Shown here piece after piece: positions 54,670 through 63,349 of a DNA stretch of 64,000 nt. The DNA lies in NCBI RefSeq assembly GCF_002007115.1, contig NZ_MVAD01000004.1, forward strand, positions 1 to 64,000. The letters run 5' to 3'. A program made the translations under genes and the position numbers. The DNA is from Massilia sp. KIM. Its GTDB lineage: Bacteria > Pseudomonadota > Gammaproteobacteria > Burkholderiales > Burkholderiaceae_D. Position 1 is the first letter of the stretch; every line of letters begins with the position of its first letter. Below the pieces are notes generated by a model. The model worked only from the letters and a program-made list of their open reading frames with translations, was not told the origin of the DNA and did no database searches.

Positions 54670-56532
54670 TCAAGCGGCCAGATGTTTCTCCAGCCTGGCC
54701 TTGGTGTCCACCAGTTCCTGCGGCAGGTGGTAGGCCAGTTTCTCGAACAGCTCGCTGTGCAGCTTCAGTTCCTCGTTCCAGGCGTCCTTGTCGATCGAGG
54801 TGATCTGGGTGAACTGCTGCTCGCTGAAGTCCACGCCTTCCCAATTCAGGTCGGCGTAGTTCGGCGAGGTGCCGAACAGGTGCTGCTGGCCGCCGCTCGC
54901 GCCGCCTTCGGCGCGGTCGAGGATCCACTTCAGCACGCGCATGTTGTCGCCATACCCCGGCCACACGAAGCCGCCCTTGTCGTCGGTGCGGAACCAGTTG
55001 ACGCAGAAAATCTTCGGCACCGTCCCCTTGGCTTCGATCTTCTTGCCCAGGTCCAGCCAGTGCTGGAAGTAGTCGCTCATGTTGTAGCCGATGAAGGGCA
55101 GCATCGCGAACGGGTCGCGGCGCACCACGCCCATCTGGCCGGCGGCGGCGGCGGTGGTCTCCGAACCCATGGTCGCGGCCATGTAGACGCCTTCGACCCA
55201 GTTGTTGGCTTCGGTCACCAGCGGCACGGTGGTCGAGCGGCGGCCGCCGAAGATGAAGGCCGAGATCGGCACGCCGGCCGGATCGTCCCAGGCCGGATCG
55301 ATCACCGGGTTCTGGGTCGCGGCCACGGTGAAGCGCGCGTTCGGGTGGGCGGCCTTGGTGCCGGAGGCCGGGGTCCAGTCCTTGCCCTGCCAGTCGATCA
55401 GGTGCGCCGGCGCTTCCTTGCTCATGCCTTCCCACCACACGTCGCCGTCGTCGGTCAGCGCCACGTTGGTGAAGATGACGTTCTCGCGCAGCGAGGCCAT
55501 GCAGTTGGGATTGGTCTTGTCGTTGGTGCCCGGGGCCACGCCGAAGTAGCCGGCTTCCGGATTGATCGCATACAGCTTGCCGTCCGCGCCCGGCTTGATC
55601 CAGGCGATGTCGTCGCCGATGGTAGTCACCTTCCAGCCGTCGAAGGCCTTGGGCGGGATCAGCATCGCGAAGTTGGTCTTGCCGCAGGCGGACGGGAAGG
55701 CGGCCGCCACGTATTTCTTGTCGCCCTGGGGCGATTCGACGCCCAGGATCAGCATGTGCTCGGCCAGCCAGCCGGTGCCGCCCTGCTGGGCTTCCTGGTA
55801 ACCCATGTTGGACGCGATGCGCAGCGCGAAGCACTTCTTGCCCAGCAGCGCGTTGCCGCCATAGCCCGAGCCGAAGGACCAGATCTCGCGGGTTTCCGGG
55901 TAATGCACGATGTACTTGGTCGGGTTGCAGGGCCAGGGCACGTCCTGCTGGCCGGACGCCAGCGGCATGCCGACCGTGTGCACGCAGGGCACGAAGTCGC
56001 CGTCGGTCCCGAGCACGTCGTACACGGCCTTGCCCATGCGCGTCATGATGCGCATGTTGACCGCGACGTAGGGCGAGTCGGAGAGTTCGACGCCGATGTG
56101 GGCGATCGGCGAGCCCAGCGGGCCCATCGAGAACGGCACCACGTACAGGGTGCGGCCGGCCATGCAGCCGTCGAACAGGCCGTTCAGGGTGCGGCGCATC
56201 TCGGCCGGGTCCATCCAGTTGTTGGTGGGGCCGGCCTGCTCCTTGGTGGCGGAGCAGATGAAGGTGCGGTCTTCGACGCGCGCCACGTCCGAGGGATCGG
56301 ACCAGGCCAGGTAGGAGTTCGGGCGCTTGGCCGGGTTCAGCTTGCGCATCGTGCCGGCTTCGACCATCTGCGCGCAGAGGCGGTCGTACTCTTCTTCCGA
56401 GCCGTCGCACCAGTAGACGGCGTCCGGCTTGGTCAGGGTGGCGATTTCCGCGACCCAATTGATGAGCTTTTGGTGTTTGATGTAAGCTGGAACGTTCAAA
56501 GCGGCGACGCCGCCCATCACGGGCTGATTCAT
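54670..56532 (-). CDS. pckG: Phosphoenolpyruvate carboxykinase (GTP)
   Basis: The 620-residue enzyme converts oxaloacetate and GTP to phosphoenolpyruvate and CO2 in gluconeogenesis. It has the kinase loop [14 protein letters not shown] (P-loop with GTP-type surroundings), [35 protein letters not shown] with the catalytic Arg, and [20 protein letters not shown], all typical of the GTP class. I start it at the ATG at 56532, preceded by a strong GGAGGT, rather than the TTG six codons upstream. It is a single gene. A minus-strand TACAAT at 56733-56738 may be its -10. Confidence 0.97.
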   Translation of the reverse strand: MNQPVMGGVAALNVPAYIKHQKLINWVAEIATLTKPDAVYWCDGSEEEYDRLCAQMVEAGTMRKLNPAKRPNSYLAWSDPSDVARVEDRTFICSATKEQAGPTNNWMDPAEMRRTLNGLFDGCMAGRTLYVVPFSMGPLGSPIAHIGVELSDSPYVAVNMRIMTRMGKAVYDVLGTDGDFVPCVHTVGMPLASGQQDVPWPCNPTKYIVHYPETREIWSFGSGYGGNALLGKKCFALRIASNMGYQEAQQGGTGWLAEHMLILGVESPQGDKKYVAAAFPSACGKTNFAMLIPPKAFDGWKVTTIGDDIAWIKPGADGKLYAINPEAGYFGVAPGTNDKTNPNCMASLRENVIFTNVALTDDGDVWWEGMSKEAPAHLIDWQGKDWTPASGTKAAHPNARFTVAATQNPVIDPAWDDPAGVPISAFIFGGRRSTTVPLVTEANNWVEGVYMAATMGSETTAAAAGQMGVVRRDPFAMLPFIGYNMSDYFQHWLDLGKKIEAKGTVPKIFCVNWFRTDDKGGFVWPGYGDNMRVLKWILDRAEGGASGGQQHLFGTSPNYADLNWEGVDFSEQQFTQITSIDKDAWNEELKLHSELFEKLAYHLPQELVDTKARLEKHLAA

Positions 56533-56875
56533 AGGTACCTCCAATGCCAATTAAGAATTCTGTCTGTCCCGGCACGGCAGGATCGTCGTCAGCCGGAAGC
56601 GGCATCCATTCCCAGGAGGAAATCGGCGGTACGGCGGCGTTACGGCGGTCGTGTCGACAGCCTCTGGCAAGGCTGGGAACGGTGCTGCTGGGTAACACTG
56701 TGGAGTCGTGTCAAACCCTTAAGTTCCAATCGATTGTACACCGCACAAACCCCGTTTCGAGGTCTTCTATTACAAAAAAGTAGGAATATTGACCTAGTAA
56801 TGTAGTAGGCTATTTCGGTTTCGGGCATATCGTGTTATTCGTTTACGCGCACCTCATTACAATCTGACAACATCC
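56533..56875. promoter_or_regulatory. Divergent intergenic region between pckG and the 2-hydroxyacid dehydrogenase gene
   Basis: The 343-base gap contains no gene. Its middle (56720-56870) is AT-rich. A TTGACC at 56789-56794 with TATTTC at 56811-56816 (16-base spacing) could be the promoter of the dehydrogenase. A minus-strand TACAAT at 56733-56738 could be the -10 of pckG. No clear operator was found. Confidence 0.35.
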
Positions 56876-57868
56876 ATGAAAATTGCGATTCTCGACGACT
56901 ATCAGGACGCCGTGCGCGGCCTCGACTGCTTCCGCTTGCTCGACGGACACGAGGTAAAAGTCTTCAATAACTCGACCAGGGGGCTGGGCCAATTGGCGAT
57001 CCGGCTGGCCCCCTACGACGCCCTGGTGCTGATCCGCGAGCGCACCACTTTCCCGCGCGCACTGCTGGCCAAGCTGCCTAACCTCAAGCTCATCTCGCAG
57101 ACCGGCAAGGTCAGCGGCCACGTCGACGTGGCGGCCGCGACCGAGCTCGGCATCGCCATTGCCGAAGGCATCGGTTCGCCCGTGGCGCCGGCCGAGCTGA
57201 CCTGGGCACTGATCATGGCCAGTAGCCGCAAGATCGTCCCCTACGCCAACAACCTCAAGGAAGGCCTGTGGCAGACGGCCTCGATCAATCCCGCGCTCAA
57301 CGGGCTGGGACGCTCGCTGCGCGGACGGGTGCTGGCGCTCTGGGGCTACGGCAAGATCGGCAAGCTCATGGCAGGCTATGGCCGCGCCTTCGGCATGCGG
57401 GTGCTGGTGTGGGGCAGCGAGAACAGCCGCCAGGCGGCGCTGGCGGACGGCTTCGAGGCGGCGGCGTCGCGCGCAGCCTTGTTCGAGCAGGCGGACGTGC
57501 TGAGCCTGCACCTGAGGCTGGCCGAGGGCACGCGCGGGATCGTGAACGCCGAGGACCTGGCGCGCATGAAGCCGGATGCCTTGTTCGTGAATACCAGCCG
57601 GGCCGAACTGGTCGCCGAGGGCGCCCTCGAGGAAGCGCTGCGCAAGGGGCGGCCGGGATATGCGGCGCTGGATGTATTCACCAGCGAGCCGCTGGCCGCG
57701 GATGCGGAACTGCTGCGGATTCCGACCGTGCTGGCGACGCCGCACCTGGGCTATGTGGAGAAGGACAGCTACGAGATCTACTTCCAGATCGCGTTCGAGA
57801 ACGTGCTGAAGTTCGCGCAGGGGCAGCCGGACAATATCCTGAATCCGGAGGCCTTGGGGAAGCGTTGA
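56876..57868 (+). CDS. D-2-hydroxyacid dehydrogenase family protein
   Basis: The 330-residue protein has the D-isomer 2-hydroxyacid dehydrogenase layout. A catalytic N-terminal domain is followed by a Rossmann NAD domain (LALWGYGKIGKLMAGYGRAF, with Gly-Tyr-Gly-Lys-Ile-Gly). The substrate-side signatures DVLSLHLRLAEGTRG, FVNTSRAELV with Arg, and TPHLGYVEKD with the catalytic His are present. Relatives include phosphoglycerate dehydrogenases and hydroxypyruvate or glyoxylate reductases. The lack of an ACT domain argues against classical SerA. No operon partner indicates the substrate. Confidence 0.9.
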   Translation: MKIAILDDYQDAVRGLDCFRLLDGHEVKVFNNSTRGLGQLAIRLAPYDALVLIRERTTFPRALLAKLPNLKLISQTGKVSGHVDVAAATELGIAIAEGIGSPVAPAELTWALIMASSRKIVPYANNLKEGLWQTASINPALNGLGRSLRGRVLALWGYGKIGKLMAGYGRAFGMRVLVWGSENSRQAALADGFEAAASRAALFEQADVLSLHLRLAEGTRGIVNAEDLARMKPDALFVNTSRAELVAEGALEEALRKGRPGYAALDVFTSEPLAADAELLRIPTVLATPHLGYVEKDSYEIYFQIAFENVLKFAQGQPDNILNPEALGKR

Positions 57869-57980
57869 GCTCGGGGCCTCGTTTCGTCGACATGCTTGAC
57901 GGCGGGCCGCCCAAGCCTTCGCCCGAACTCAGGCAGGTGGCGTTGAGATAAGCTTCGACTCTGTCGTCAGCCGCCATACC

Positions 57981-58024
57981 GTCGTTCCGGCGCAGGCCTG
58001 GGCGGCCCCGCCGTAACCCAAGTT
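57981..58024. repeat. Degenerate single arm of the dispersed repeat
   Basis: GTCGTTCCGGCGCAGGCC at the start and AACCCAAGTT at the end match the arm of the elements at 46521 and 54362. About 14 extra bases interrupt the middle, and no inverted partner follows. It lies between convergent genes. Confidence 0.6.
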
Positions 58025-58058
58025 CCTCGCGCAGTGAAAAGGCCGGCTTGCACCACCC

Positions 58059-58814
58059 TCAGCGCAGCTCGGGCTCTCCCGTCAGATTCGGCTTGCGCGC
58101 CGGCATGACGTGGGTGCCCGTCCACAAGCCCGCCCAGCCCGGCGGCCAGCCGATGTCCGGCCCCGCATAGACCTTCAGGCCCGCCCGCACCGGCACCACC
58201 GGCACCGGCGGCGCTTCGACCAGGCCGCCGCCCGCGGGCCGCTCCATGTTCAGGCTGTACATGTATCCCGGCAGCAGCAGCTCGCAGGCCTGGGCGAACC
58301 AGGCCGTGTGGTCCTCGTCCCTTCCCAGCGCCTGCGCCAGGCCCTGCGGGTCGAATTTCGCCAGGGCATGGATCAGCTCATCCGTGCTCGCCCCGGGCAG
58401 ATCGCCCCAGCCCATCACCGGATTGTTGTTGTAGTCCGCCCCCGAGCCATACCAGCCTTCGCGCCAGGTGCGCTGCATCCAGTTGCGCGGCCCGGTGAAC
58501 AGGTGCCAGCGCCAGTGCAGCCCCGAGGGCTTGGGCCAGGAATACAGGTAGAGCTTCTGGTAACCCGCCTTGTGCAGTTCGCGCACCACGGCCATCAGGC
58601 GCGCGTGCGGCATGCGGTCGGGCGGGGCGCGGCGGAACAGGATGGGTTCGCCATCCGCGTGCTGCACCTCGTCGCTCGAGAGGTTCAGGTCCAGGGTGCG
58701 CGCCTCGTTCCCGAACCGGGCCGAAATCCAGCCCGTCAGGAGGTTGACGTGGGTGATCACGCCATAGCCTCGATGGCGGTGGAAGATGACGGTTCCGGGT
58801 GCGACTGCTTTCAT
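58059..58814 (-). CDS. Conserved-looking protein of unknown function
   Basis: The 251-residue soluble protein begins MKAVAPGTVIFHRHRGYGVI, a segment reminiscent of small SH3-like or KOW-type barrels. Trp-rich stretches follow (LYSWPKPSGLHWRWHLFTGP, RTWREGWYGSGADYNNNPVM) and a Pro-rich end. I do not recognise a family. I start it at the ATG at 58814, although the frame extends to a GTG at 58898. Neither has a good ribosome-binding site. It is convergent with the dehydrogenase gene and divergent from the asparaginase-domain gene. Confidence 0.6.
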   Translation of the reverse strand: MKAVAPGTVIFHRHRGYGVITHVNLLTGWISARFGNEARTLDLNLSSDEVQHADGEPILFRRAPPDRMPHARLMAVVRELHKAGYQKLYLYSWPKPSGLHWRWHLFTGPRNWMQRTWREGWYGSGADYNNNPVMGWGDLPGASTDELIHALAKFDPQGLAQALGRDEDHTAWFAQACELLLPGYMYSLNMERPAGGGLVEAPPVPVVPVRAGLKVYAGPDIGWPPGWAGLWTGTHVMPARKPNLTGEPELR

Positions 58815-58951
58815 GGGGAAACGTAAGGGATGGAAGGAAAGACGAGCAGTGTACTCATCCGATCCGACCGATTCTAGCGCAGTCACATATGGATACACTA
58901 CCGTTTGCGGCTATCATGAACGACCTTTTTTTACCGCGTTTATAAACGATC

Positions 58952-59437
58952 ATGACTTTGCGACTCATCGCCACCGGTGGCACTTTCGACAAGCATTACA
59001 ATGAACTGAACGGCGTGCTCGGCTTCGCCGACAGCCATTTGCCCGAGGTAATCAAGCGCAGCCGCATGACCATTCCGGTCGCGCTCGACGTGCTGCCCCT
59101 GCTCGATTCGCTCGACATGCAGGACGCCGACCGCCAGCGCGTGCTGGCTTCCTGCCAGGCGGCCACCGAGAAGGCGATCGTCATCATCCACGGCACCGAC
59201 ACCATGCGCGAAACCGCGGCGGTGCTCGGGGCGGCCAAGCTCGACCAGACCATCGTGCTGACCGGCGCCATGATCCCCTACGAGATCGCCAATTCCGACG
59301 CCCTGTTCAACCTGGGCTTCGCCTGCGGCGTGGCCCAGGCCCTGCCGGCCGGAGTCTACGTTGCCATGAACGGCCAGGTCTTCCCCTGGGATAACGTGCA
59401 GAAGAACCGCGCCGCTGGCGTGTTCCAGAACCTCTAA
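58952..59437 (+). CDS. Short asparaginase-domain protein
   Basis: The 161-residue protein matches only the N-terminal domain of L-asparaginases. It has the first threonine motif IATGGTFDKHY and the second HGTDTMRETAAVL, both parts of the asparaginase active site. The C-terminal domain of the usual 330-residue enzymes is absent, but the frame is intact and stand-alone short forms are known. Cytoplasmic, no signal peptide. Activity on asparagine is unproven. It lies 90 bases before the catalase gene. Confidence 0.83.
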   Translation: MTLRLIATGGTFDKHYNELNGVLGFADSHLPEVIKRSRMTIPVALDVLPLLDSLDMQDADRQRVLASCQAATEKAIVIIHGTDTMRETAAVLGAAKLDQTIVLTGAMIPYEIANSDALFNLGFACGVAQALPAGVYVAMNGQVFPWDNVQKNRAAGVFQNL

Positions 59438-59527
59438 GCGTCCGGCTTGCCACAGGGCAGCCGCGCGCTGCCCCTTTCCCTGCCTTCCTATACTCGCCTC
59501 TCCGATCGAAGCAGCAAGGAGAGAACA

Positions 59528-61153
59528 ATGAACGAGCAGCGCCCCACCCTGACCACCCGCCAGGGTCACCCGGTCCGCGACAACCAGGCCATGCGTTCCG
59601 TCGGCGAACGCGGACCGGCCACGCTGGAAAATTACCAGTTCATCGAGAAGATCACCCACTTCGACCGCGAGCGGATTCCCGAGCGCGTGGTGCACGCGCG
59701 CGGCACCGGCGCCCATGGCGTGTTCGAGGCCTACGGGACGATCGGCGACGAACCGGCCAGCAAGTACACACGTGCGCGCGTGCTCAACGAGGTCGGCGTG
59801 CAGACGCCGGTGTTCGTGCGCTTCTCGACCGTGATCGGCGCCAGGGAGTCGCCCGAGACGGCGCGCGACCCGCGCGGCTTCGCCATCAAGTTCAAGACCG
59901 TGGACGGCAACTGGGACCTGGTCGGCAACAACCTCAAGGTCTTCTTCATCCGCGACGCGATCAAGTTCCCCGACATGATCCACGCCTTCAAGCCCGACCC
60001 GGTCACCAACCAGCAGGAGCCCTGGCGCTTCTACGATTTCATCTGCAGCCACCCCGAGGCCCTGCACATGGTCACCTGGGTCAAGAGCCCCTGGGGCATC
60101 CCGGCCAATTACCGCGAGATGGAAGGCTCGGGGGTGAACACCTACAAGCTGGTCAACGACCAGGGCGTGGCCCACCTGGTGAAGTTCCACTTCCAGCCCA
60201 GGCAGGGCGTGCGCAACCTGACTGCCAGCCAGGCCGCCGGAATCCAGGCCCAGGACACCAGCCACGCCACCCGCGACCTGTACGAGGCGATCGCGCGCGG
60301 CGACTTCCCGGAATGGGAGTTCTGCGTGCAGATCATGAGCGATGGCGAGCACCCCGAGCTCGATTTCGATCCGCTGGACGACACCAAGCGCTGGCCGGAA
60401 GACCGCTTCCCGCTGCTGCCCGTGGGCCGCCTGGTGCTGAACAAGAACCCGGACAATGTGTTCGCCGAGACCGAGCAGTCGGCCTTCGGCACCGGGGTGC
60501 TGGTGGACGGGATCGACTTCTCGGACGACAAGATGCTGCAGGGCCGGACGCTCTCGTATTCCGACACCCAGCGCTACCGGGTGGGGCCGAACTACCTGCA
60601 GTTGCCGATCAACGCGCCGCAGGAAGCGGCGAGCGCGCGCACCAACCAACGCGACGGCCAGATGACCTACTACGTCGATGGCCGCGGCGAGGACAAGCAC
60701 ATCAACTACGAGCCCAGCATCGTGGGCGGCTTCCAGGAAGCGCCCACACCCGACAAGGATTACCACCAGTGGGTCGAGGGCCACCTGGGCCGCTACCAGA
60801 CCACGCGCACGGCGGACGATTACCGGCAAGCGGGAGAGCGCTACCGCAGCTTCGAGGAATGGGAACGCGAGGACCTGGTGAACAACATCGGGAGCGACCT
60901 CGCGAAGTGCCCGAACGCGATCCAGCTGCGAATGGTGTGGCACTTCTGGCACTGCGACGAGGATTACGGCCGACGCGTGGCGCAAGTGGCCGGGATCGAC
61001 CTGGAGCGCGCGAAAGCACTCGCGCCGCTGCCGGGCAAGCCGGCGCCGCACCAGGATCGGGAAGGGCCGACCTATTCGGACGGCAAGCCGGAACGCGGCG
61101 CTGCGGGCAGCAAGGAACCGGCCACCAGCGAGGAAGTCGCGGCCTCGAAGTGA
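59528..61153 (+). CDS. Heme catalase, monofunctional
   Basis: The 541-residue protein has clade-type small-subunit catalase motifs: [18 protein letters not shown] with the catalytic His, [20 protein letters not shown] with the catalytic Asn, and the heme-ligand region [15 protein letters not shown] with the proximal Tyr. It decomposes hydrogen peroxide in the cytoplasm. I start it at the ATG at 59528 after AAGGAGAG. It is slightly longer than the usual 480-500 residues because of a charged, low-complexity C-terminal tail from about residue 505. Confidence 0.96.
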   Translation: MNEQRPTLTTRQGHPVRDNQAMRSVGERGPATLENYQFIEKITHFDRERIPERVVHARGTGAHGVFEAYGTIGDEPASKYTRARVLNEVGVQTPVFVRFSTVIGARESPETARDPRGFAIKFKTVDGNWDLVGNNLKVFFIRDAIKFPDMIHAFKPDPVTNQQEPWRFYDFICSHPEALHMVTWVKSPWGIPANYREMEGSGVNTYKLVNDQGVAHLVKFHFQPRQGVRNLTASQAAGIQAQDTSHATRDLYEAIARGDFPEWEFCVQIMSDGEHPELDFDPLDDTKRWPEDRFPLLPVGRLVLNKNPDNVFAETEQSAFGTGVLVDGIDFSDDKMLQGRTLSYSDTQRYRVGPNYLQLPINAPQEAASARTNQRDGQMTYYVDGRGEDKHINYEPSIVGGFQEAPTPDKDYHQWVEGHLGRYQTTRTADDYRQAGERYRSFEEWEREDLVNNIGSDLAKCPNAIQLRMVWHFWHCDEDYGRRVAQVAGIDLERAKALAPLPGKPAPHQDREGPTYSDGKPERGAAGSKEPATSEEVAASK

Positions 61154-61161
61154 GGCCGCGG

Positions 61162-61181
61162 GCGCCCGGCCGGCCGGGCGC
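61162..61181. repeat. Perfect 20-base palindrome between catalase and rdgC
   Basis: GCGCCCGGCC followed by GGCCGGGCGC forms a strong hairpin between the convergent catalase and rdgC genes. No T run follows on either strand, so it could block transcription only as a Rho-assisted or mRNA-end structure. Confidence 0.6.
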
Positions 61182-61191
61182 TAGTGGCGGA

Positions 61192-62088
61192 TCAGGCCTT
61201 GGCTTCGCCGCCCAGGGCCTCGACCACGTCGGCCAGCAGCTTGGCCAGTTCGCCGGTCATCAGGACGATGTCGTTGTCGAAACGCTCGTCGTCGCTGTAG
61301 GTCGGCGCTTCGCCTTCCTTGATCACGTCCAGCGGCTTGACGCCCTTGATCGCCAGCGACTCGGTCAGCACGAAGCTGATGCGGTCGTTCCAGGTCATGG
61401 CCAGGCGGGTGCACTGCTTGCCGGCCGCGATGTGGCGGCGGATGTCGTCCGGTTCCAGGGTGTGCTTCACGTAGCGCACCGCGGCGCGGCTTTCGCCGGT
61501 GGCGCGCAGTTCGGTGTCCTGGTCGATGGTGAAGCCGTAGGGCGCTTCGTCGGCTTCCAGCCAGCCGGTCATCACCGCCACCGGCGAGCGCTGCACGCGC
61601 AGCGATTCGAGCGGCATGCGGTCCACCGCCTTGAGCAGCAGCTTGATCACGTCGTCGGCCTTGGCCGGGCTGGCCGCGTCGACCACCAGCCAGCCGTTGA
61701 CCGGGTCGATCCAGACCCAGACGTTGCTGCGGATCGAGAACGCGCGCGGCAGCAGTTCGTCGGCCACGCGCTCCTTCAGTTCCTTCATCGCCTTCTTGCC
61801 CGGCGGGAAGCCCTGCTGCTCTTCCAGCTCGGCCGCCTTGGCCTTGGCCACCTGGTTGATGACCGACGAGGGCAGCAGCTTCTTCTCGGTGCCCAGCATC
61901 ATCAGCATCTGCTTGTTGACGACGTGAACCAGCTTGCCGTTATTGCGTGGCGAATCCCAGCCCTGGCGCAGCAGTTCGTTGCTGCTGGCGGGCGTGAAGG
62001 CCTGGGACTGCAGCGCCTCTTCCAGTTGTTCCGGGTTGAATGCCCAGGGAGCGGGCAGGCGATAGATCTGAAGATTCTTGAACCACAT
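61192..62088 (-). CDS. rdgC: Recombination-associated protein RdgC
   Basis: The 298-residue protein has the RdgC start [11 protein letters not shown] and the family segments [38 protein letters not shown] and the ring-forming C-terminal half with [19 protein letters not shown]. RdgC forms a DNA-encircling ring that modulates RecA-dependent recombination. It sits 88 bases downstream of dinB on the same strand, with no clear terminator between them. Confidence 0.97.
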   Translation of the reverse strand: MWFKNLQIYRLPAPWAFNPEQLEEALQSQAFTPASSNELLRQGWDSPRNNGKLVHVVNKQMLMMLGTEKKLLPSSVINQVAKAKAAELEEQQGFPPGKKAMKELKERVADELLPRAFSIRSNVWVWIDPVNGWLVVDAASPAKADDVIKLLLKAVDRMPLESLRVQRSPVAVMTGWLEADEAPYGFTIDQDTELRATGESRAAVRYVKHTLEPDDIRRHIAAGKQCTRLAMTWNDRISFVLTESLAIKGVKPLDVIKEGEAPTYSDDERFDNDIVLMTGELAKLLADVVEALGGEAKA

Positions 62089-62176
62089 ACGCTGTTATCC
62101 GATTGTTTCAGTATTTCAAGGGAACGACATTCTACGCTGCTCAGCCCAAAATTGCGCCAACGAAAAAGTCAAAAGC

Positions 62177-63265
62177 TCAAGTTGTTGTCGACTCGTCCAC
62201 GCTGTCGTCGAACAGCCGGAGCTGCTCGACGATCTCGGTCTCGCTCAGGCGCACCCCCACGCCCAGCAGGCGCACGGGGCGGCTGGCGCGCAGCCAGCCG
62301 GTTTCCATCAGGCGGGCATAGGTCGGAATATGTGGCGCATAGCCAACACACTCGACGGTGGTCTGCTGGAAGTCGTTGAACTTGATCTTTACGAACAACT
62401 TGTTGATGAATTTTTCAGCATTGTTGCGCTTGATGCGGCCAAGCAGGTGCTCGACCAGTTCGGGCAGCAGCTTCAGGCAGGCGGCCAGGTCGGGCACGTC
62501 CGGGGTATAGGTTTCCTCGGTGCTGATCGACTTGCGCTCGCGCGAGGTGTTCACCTCGCGGTGGTCGATGCCGCGGCACAGGTCGTAGAGACGGGCGCCG
62601 AAGCTGCCGAAGTGCTCGTGCAGCTTGTCCAGGCTCCAGGTCCGCATGTCGCCGCAGGTCTGCAGGCCGAGCCGGTGCATCTTGTCGGCCGTGACCTTGC
62701 CCACGCCGTAGAGCTTCTTGACCGGCAGCACGGCGACGAAGGCATCCACTTCCTCGGGACGCACCAGGAACAGGCCGTCCGGCTTGTTCCAGTCGCTGGC
62801 GATCTTGGCCACGAACTTGTTGGGCGCCACGCCGGCCGAGGCGGTGATGCCCACGGTCTCGAAGATGCGGCGCCGGATCTCCTGCGCGATCAGGGTGGCG
62901 CTGCCCTTGCAGTGCGGGGAATTGGTGACGTCGAGGTAGGCCTCGTCGAGCGAGAGCGGCTCCACCAGCTCGGTGTAGTCGCGGTAGATGTCCATGATCT
63001 GGCGCGAGGCGATGCGGTACTTTTCCATCGCCGGCGGCAGCACCAGGAGCTCGGGGCAGAGCTTCATGGCCTGGGCCGTGGCCATGGCCGAATGGATGCC
63101 GTAGGCCCGTGCCTCGTAGTTGCAGGTGGCGATCACGCCGCGCTGGTCGGGACGGCCGCCCACCGCCAGCGGGCGTCCGCGCAGCGACGGGTCGTCCCGC
63201 ATCTCGACGGATGCGTAGAAACAGTCGCAATCGCAATGGATGATTTTCCGGACCGGGGCGTTCAC
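62177..63265 (-). CDS. dinB: DNA polymerase IV (Y-family translesion polymerase)
   Basis: The 362-residue protein has the Y-family catalytic motifs KIIHCDCDCFYASVEMRDD (first Asp) and EPLSLDEAYLDVT (Asp-Glu). It also has GITASAGVAPNKFVAKIASD, the helix-hairpin-helix region LYGVGKVTADKMHRLG and the little-finger domain. I start it at the GTG at 63265, directly before the conserved KIIHCD. The longer frame to a TTG at 63346 would overlap the promoter and LexA box. Transcription should be induced by DNA damage. Confidence 0.95.
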   Translation of the reverse strand: MNAPVRKIIHCDCDCFYASVEMRDDPSLRGRPLAVGGRPDQRGVIATCNYEARAYGIHSAMATAQAMKLCPELLVLPPAMEKYRIASRQIMDIYRDYTELVEPLSLDEAYLDVTNSPHCKGSATLIAQEIRRRIFETVGITASAGVAPNKFVAKIASDWNKPDGLFLVRPEEVDAFVAVLPVKKLYGVGKVTADKMHRLGLQTCGDMRTWSLDKLHEHFGSFGARLYDLCRGIDHREVNTSRERKSISTEETYTPDVPDLAACLKLLPELVEHLLGRIKRNNAEKFINKLFVKIKFNDFQQTTVECVGYAPHIPTYARLMETGWLRASRPVRLLGVGVRLSETEIVEQLRLFDDSVDESTTT

Positions 63266-63303
63266 TCGCGGGAGCGCCCCGGGCGGGATGCCGGGGCCGA
63301 CTA

Positions 63304-63319
63304 CTGTAATTGCATACAG
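63304..63319. promoter_or_regulatory. LexA (SOS) box of dinB
   Basis: CTGTAATTGCATACAG is a perfect CTGT-N8-ACAG LexA site, flanked by TA on both sides. It overlaps the dinB -10 (63318-63323), so LexA would block initiation. Confidence 0.9.
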
Positions 63320-63346
63320 TATCGTCCGAAACGCGCCTCCTTGCAA
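63318..63346 (-). promoter_or_regulatory. dinB promoter
   Basis: On the minus strand, TTGCAA (63341-63346) and GATACT (63318-63323) are spaced 17 bases apart. The -10 overlaps the LexA box. The promoter begins only a few bases after the aldo/keto reductase stop, giving dinB its own SOS-controlled transcript. Confidence 0.7.
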
Positions 63347-63349
63347 GAA

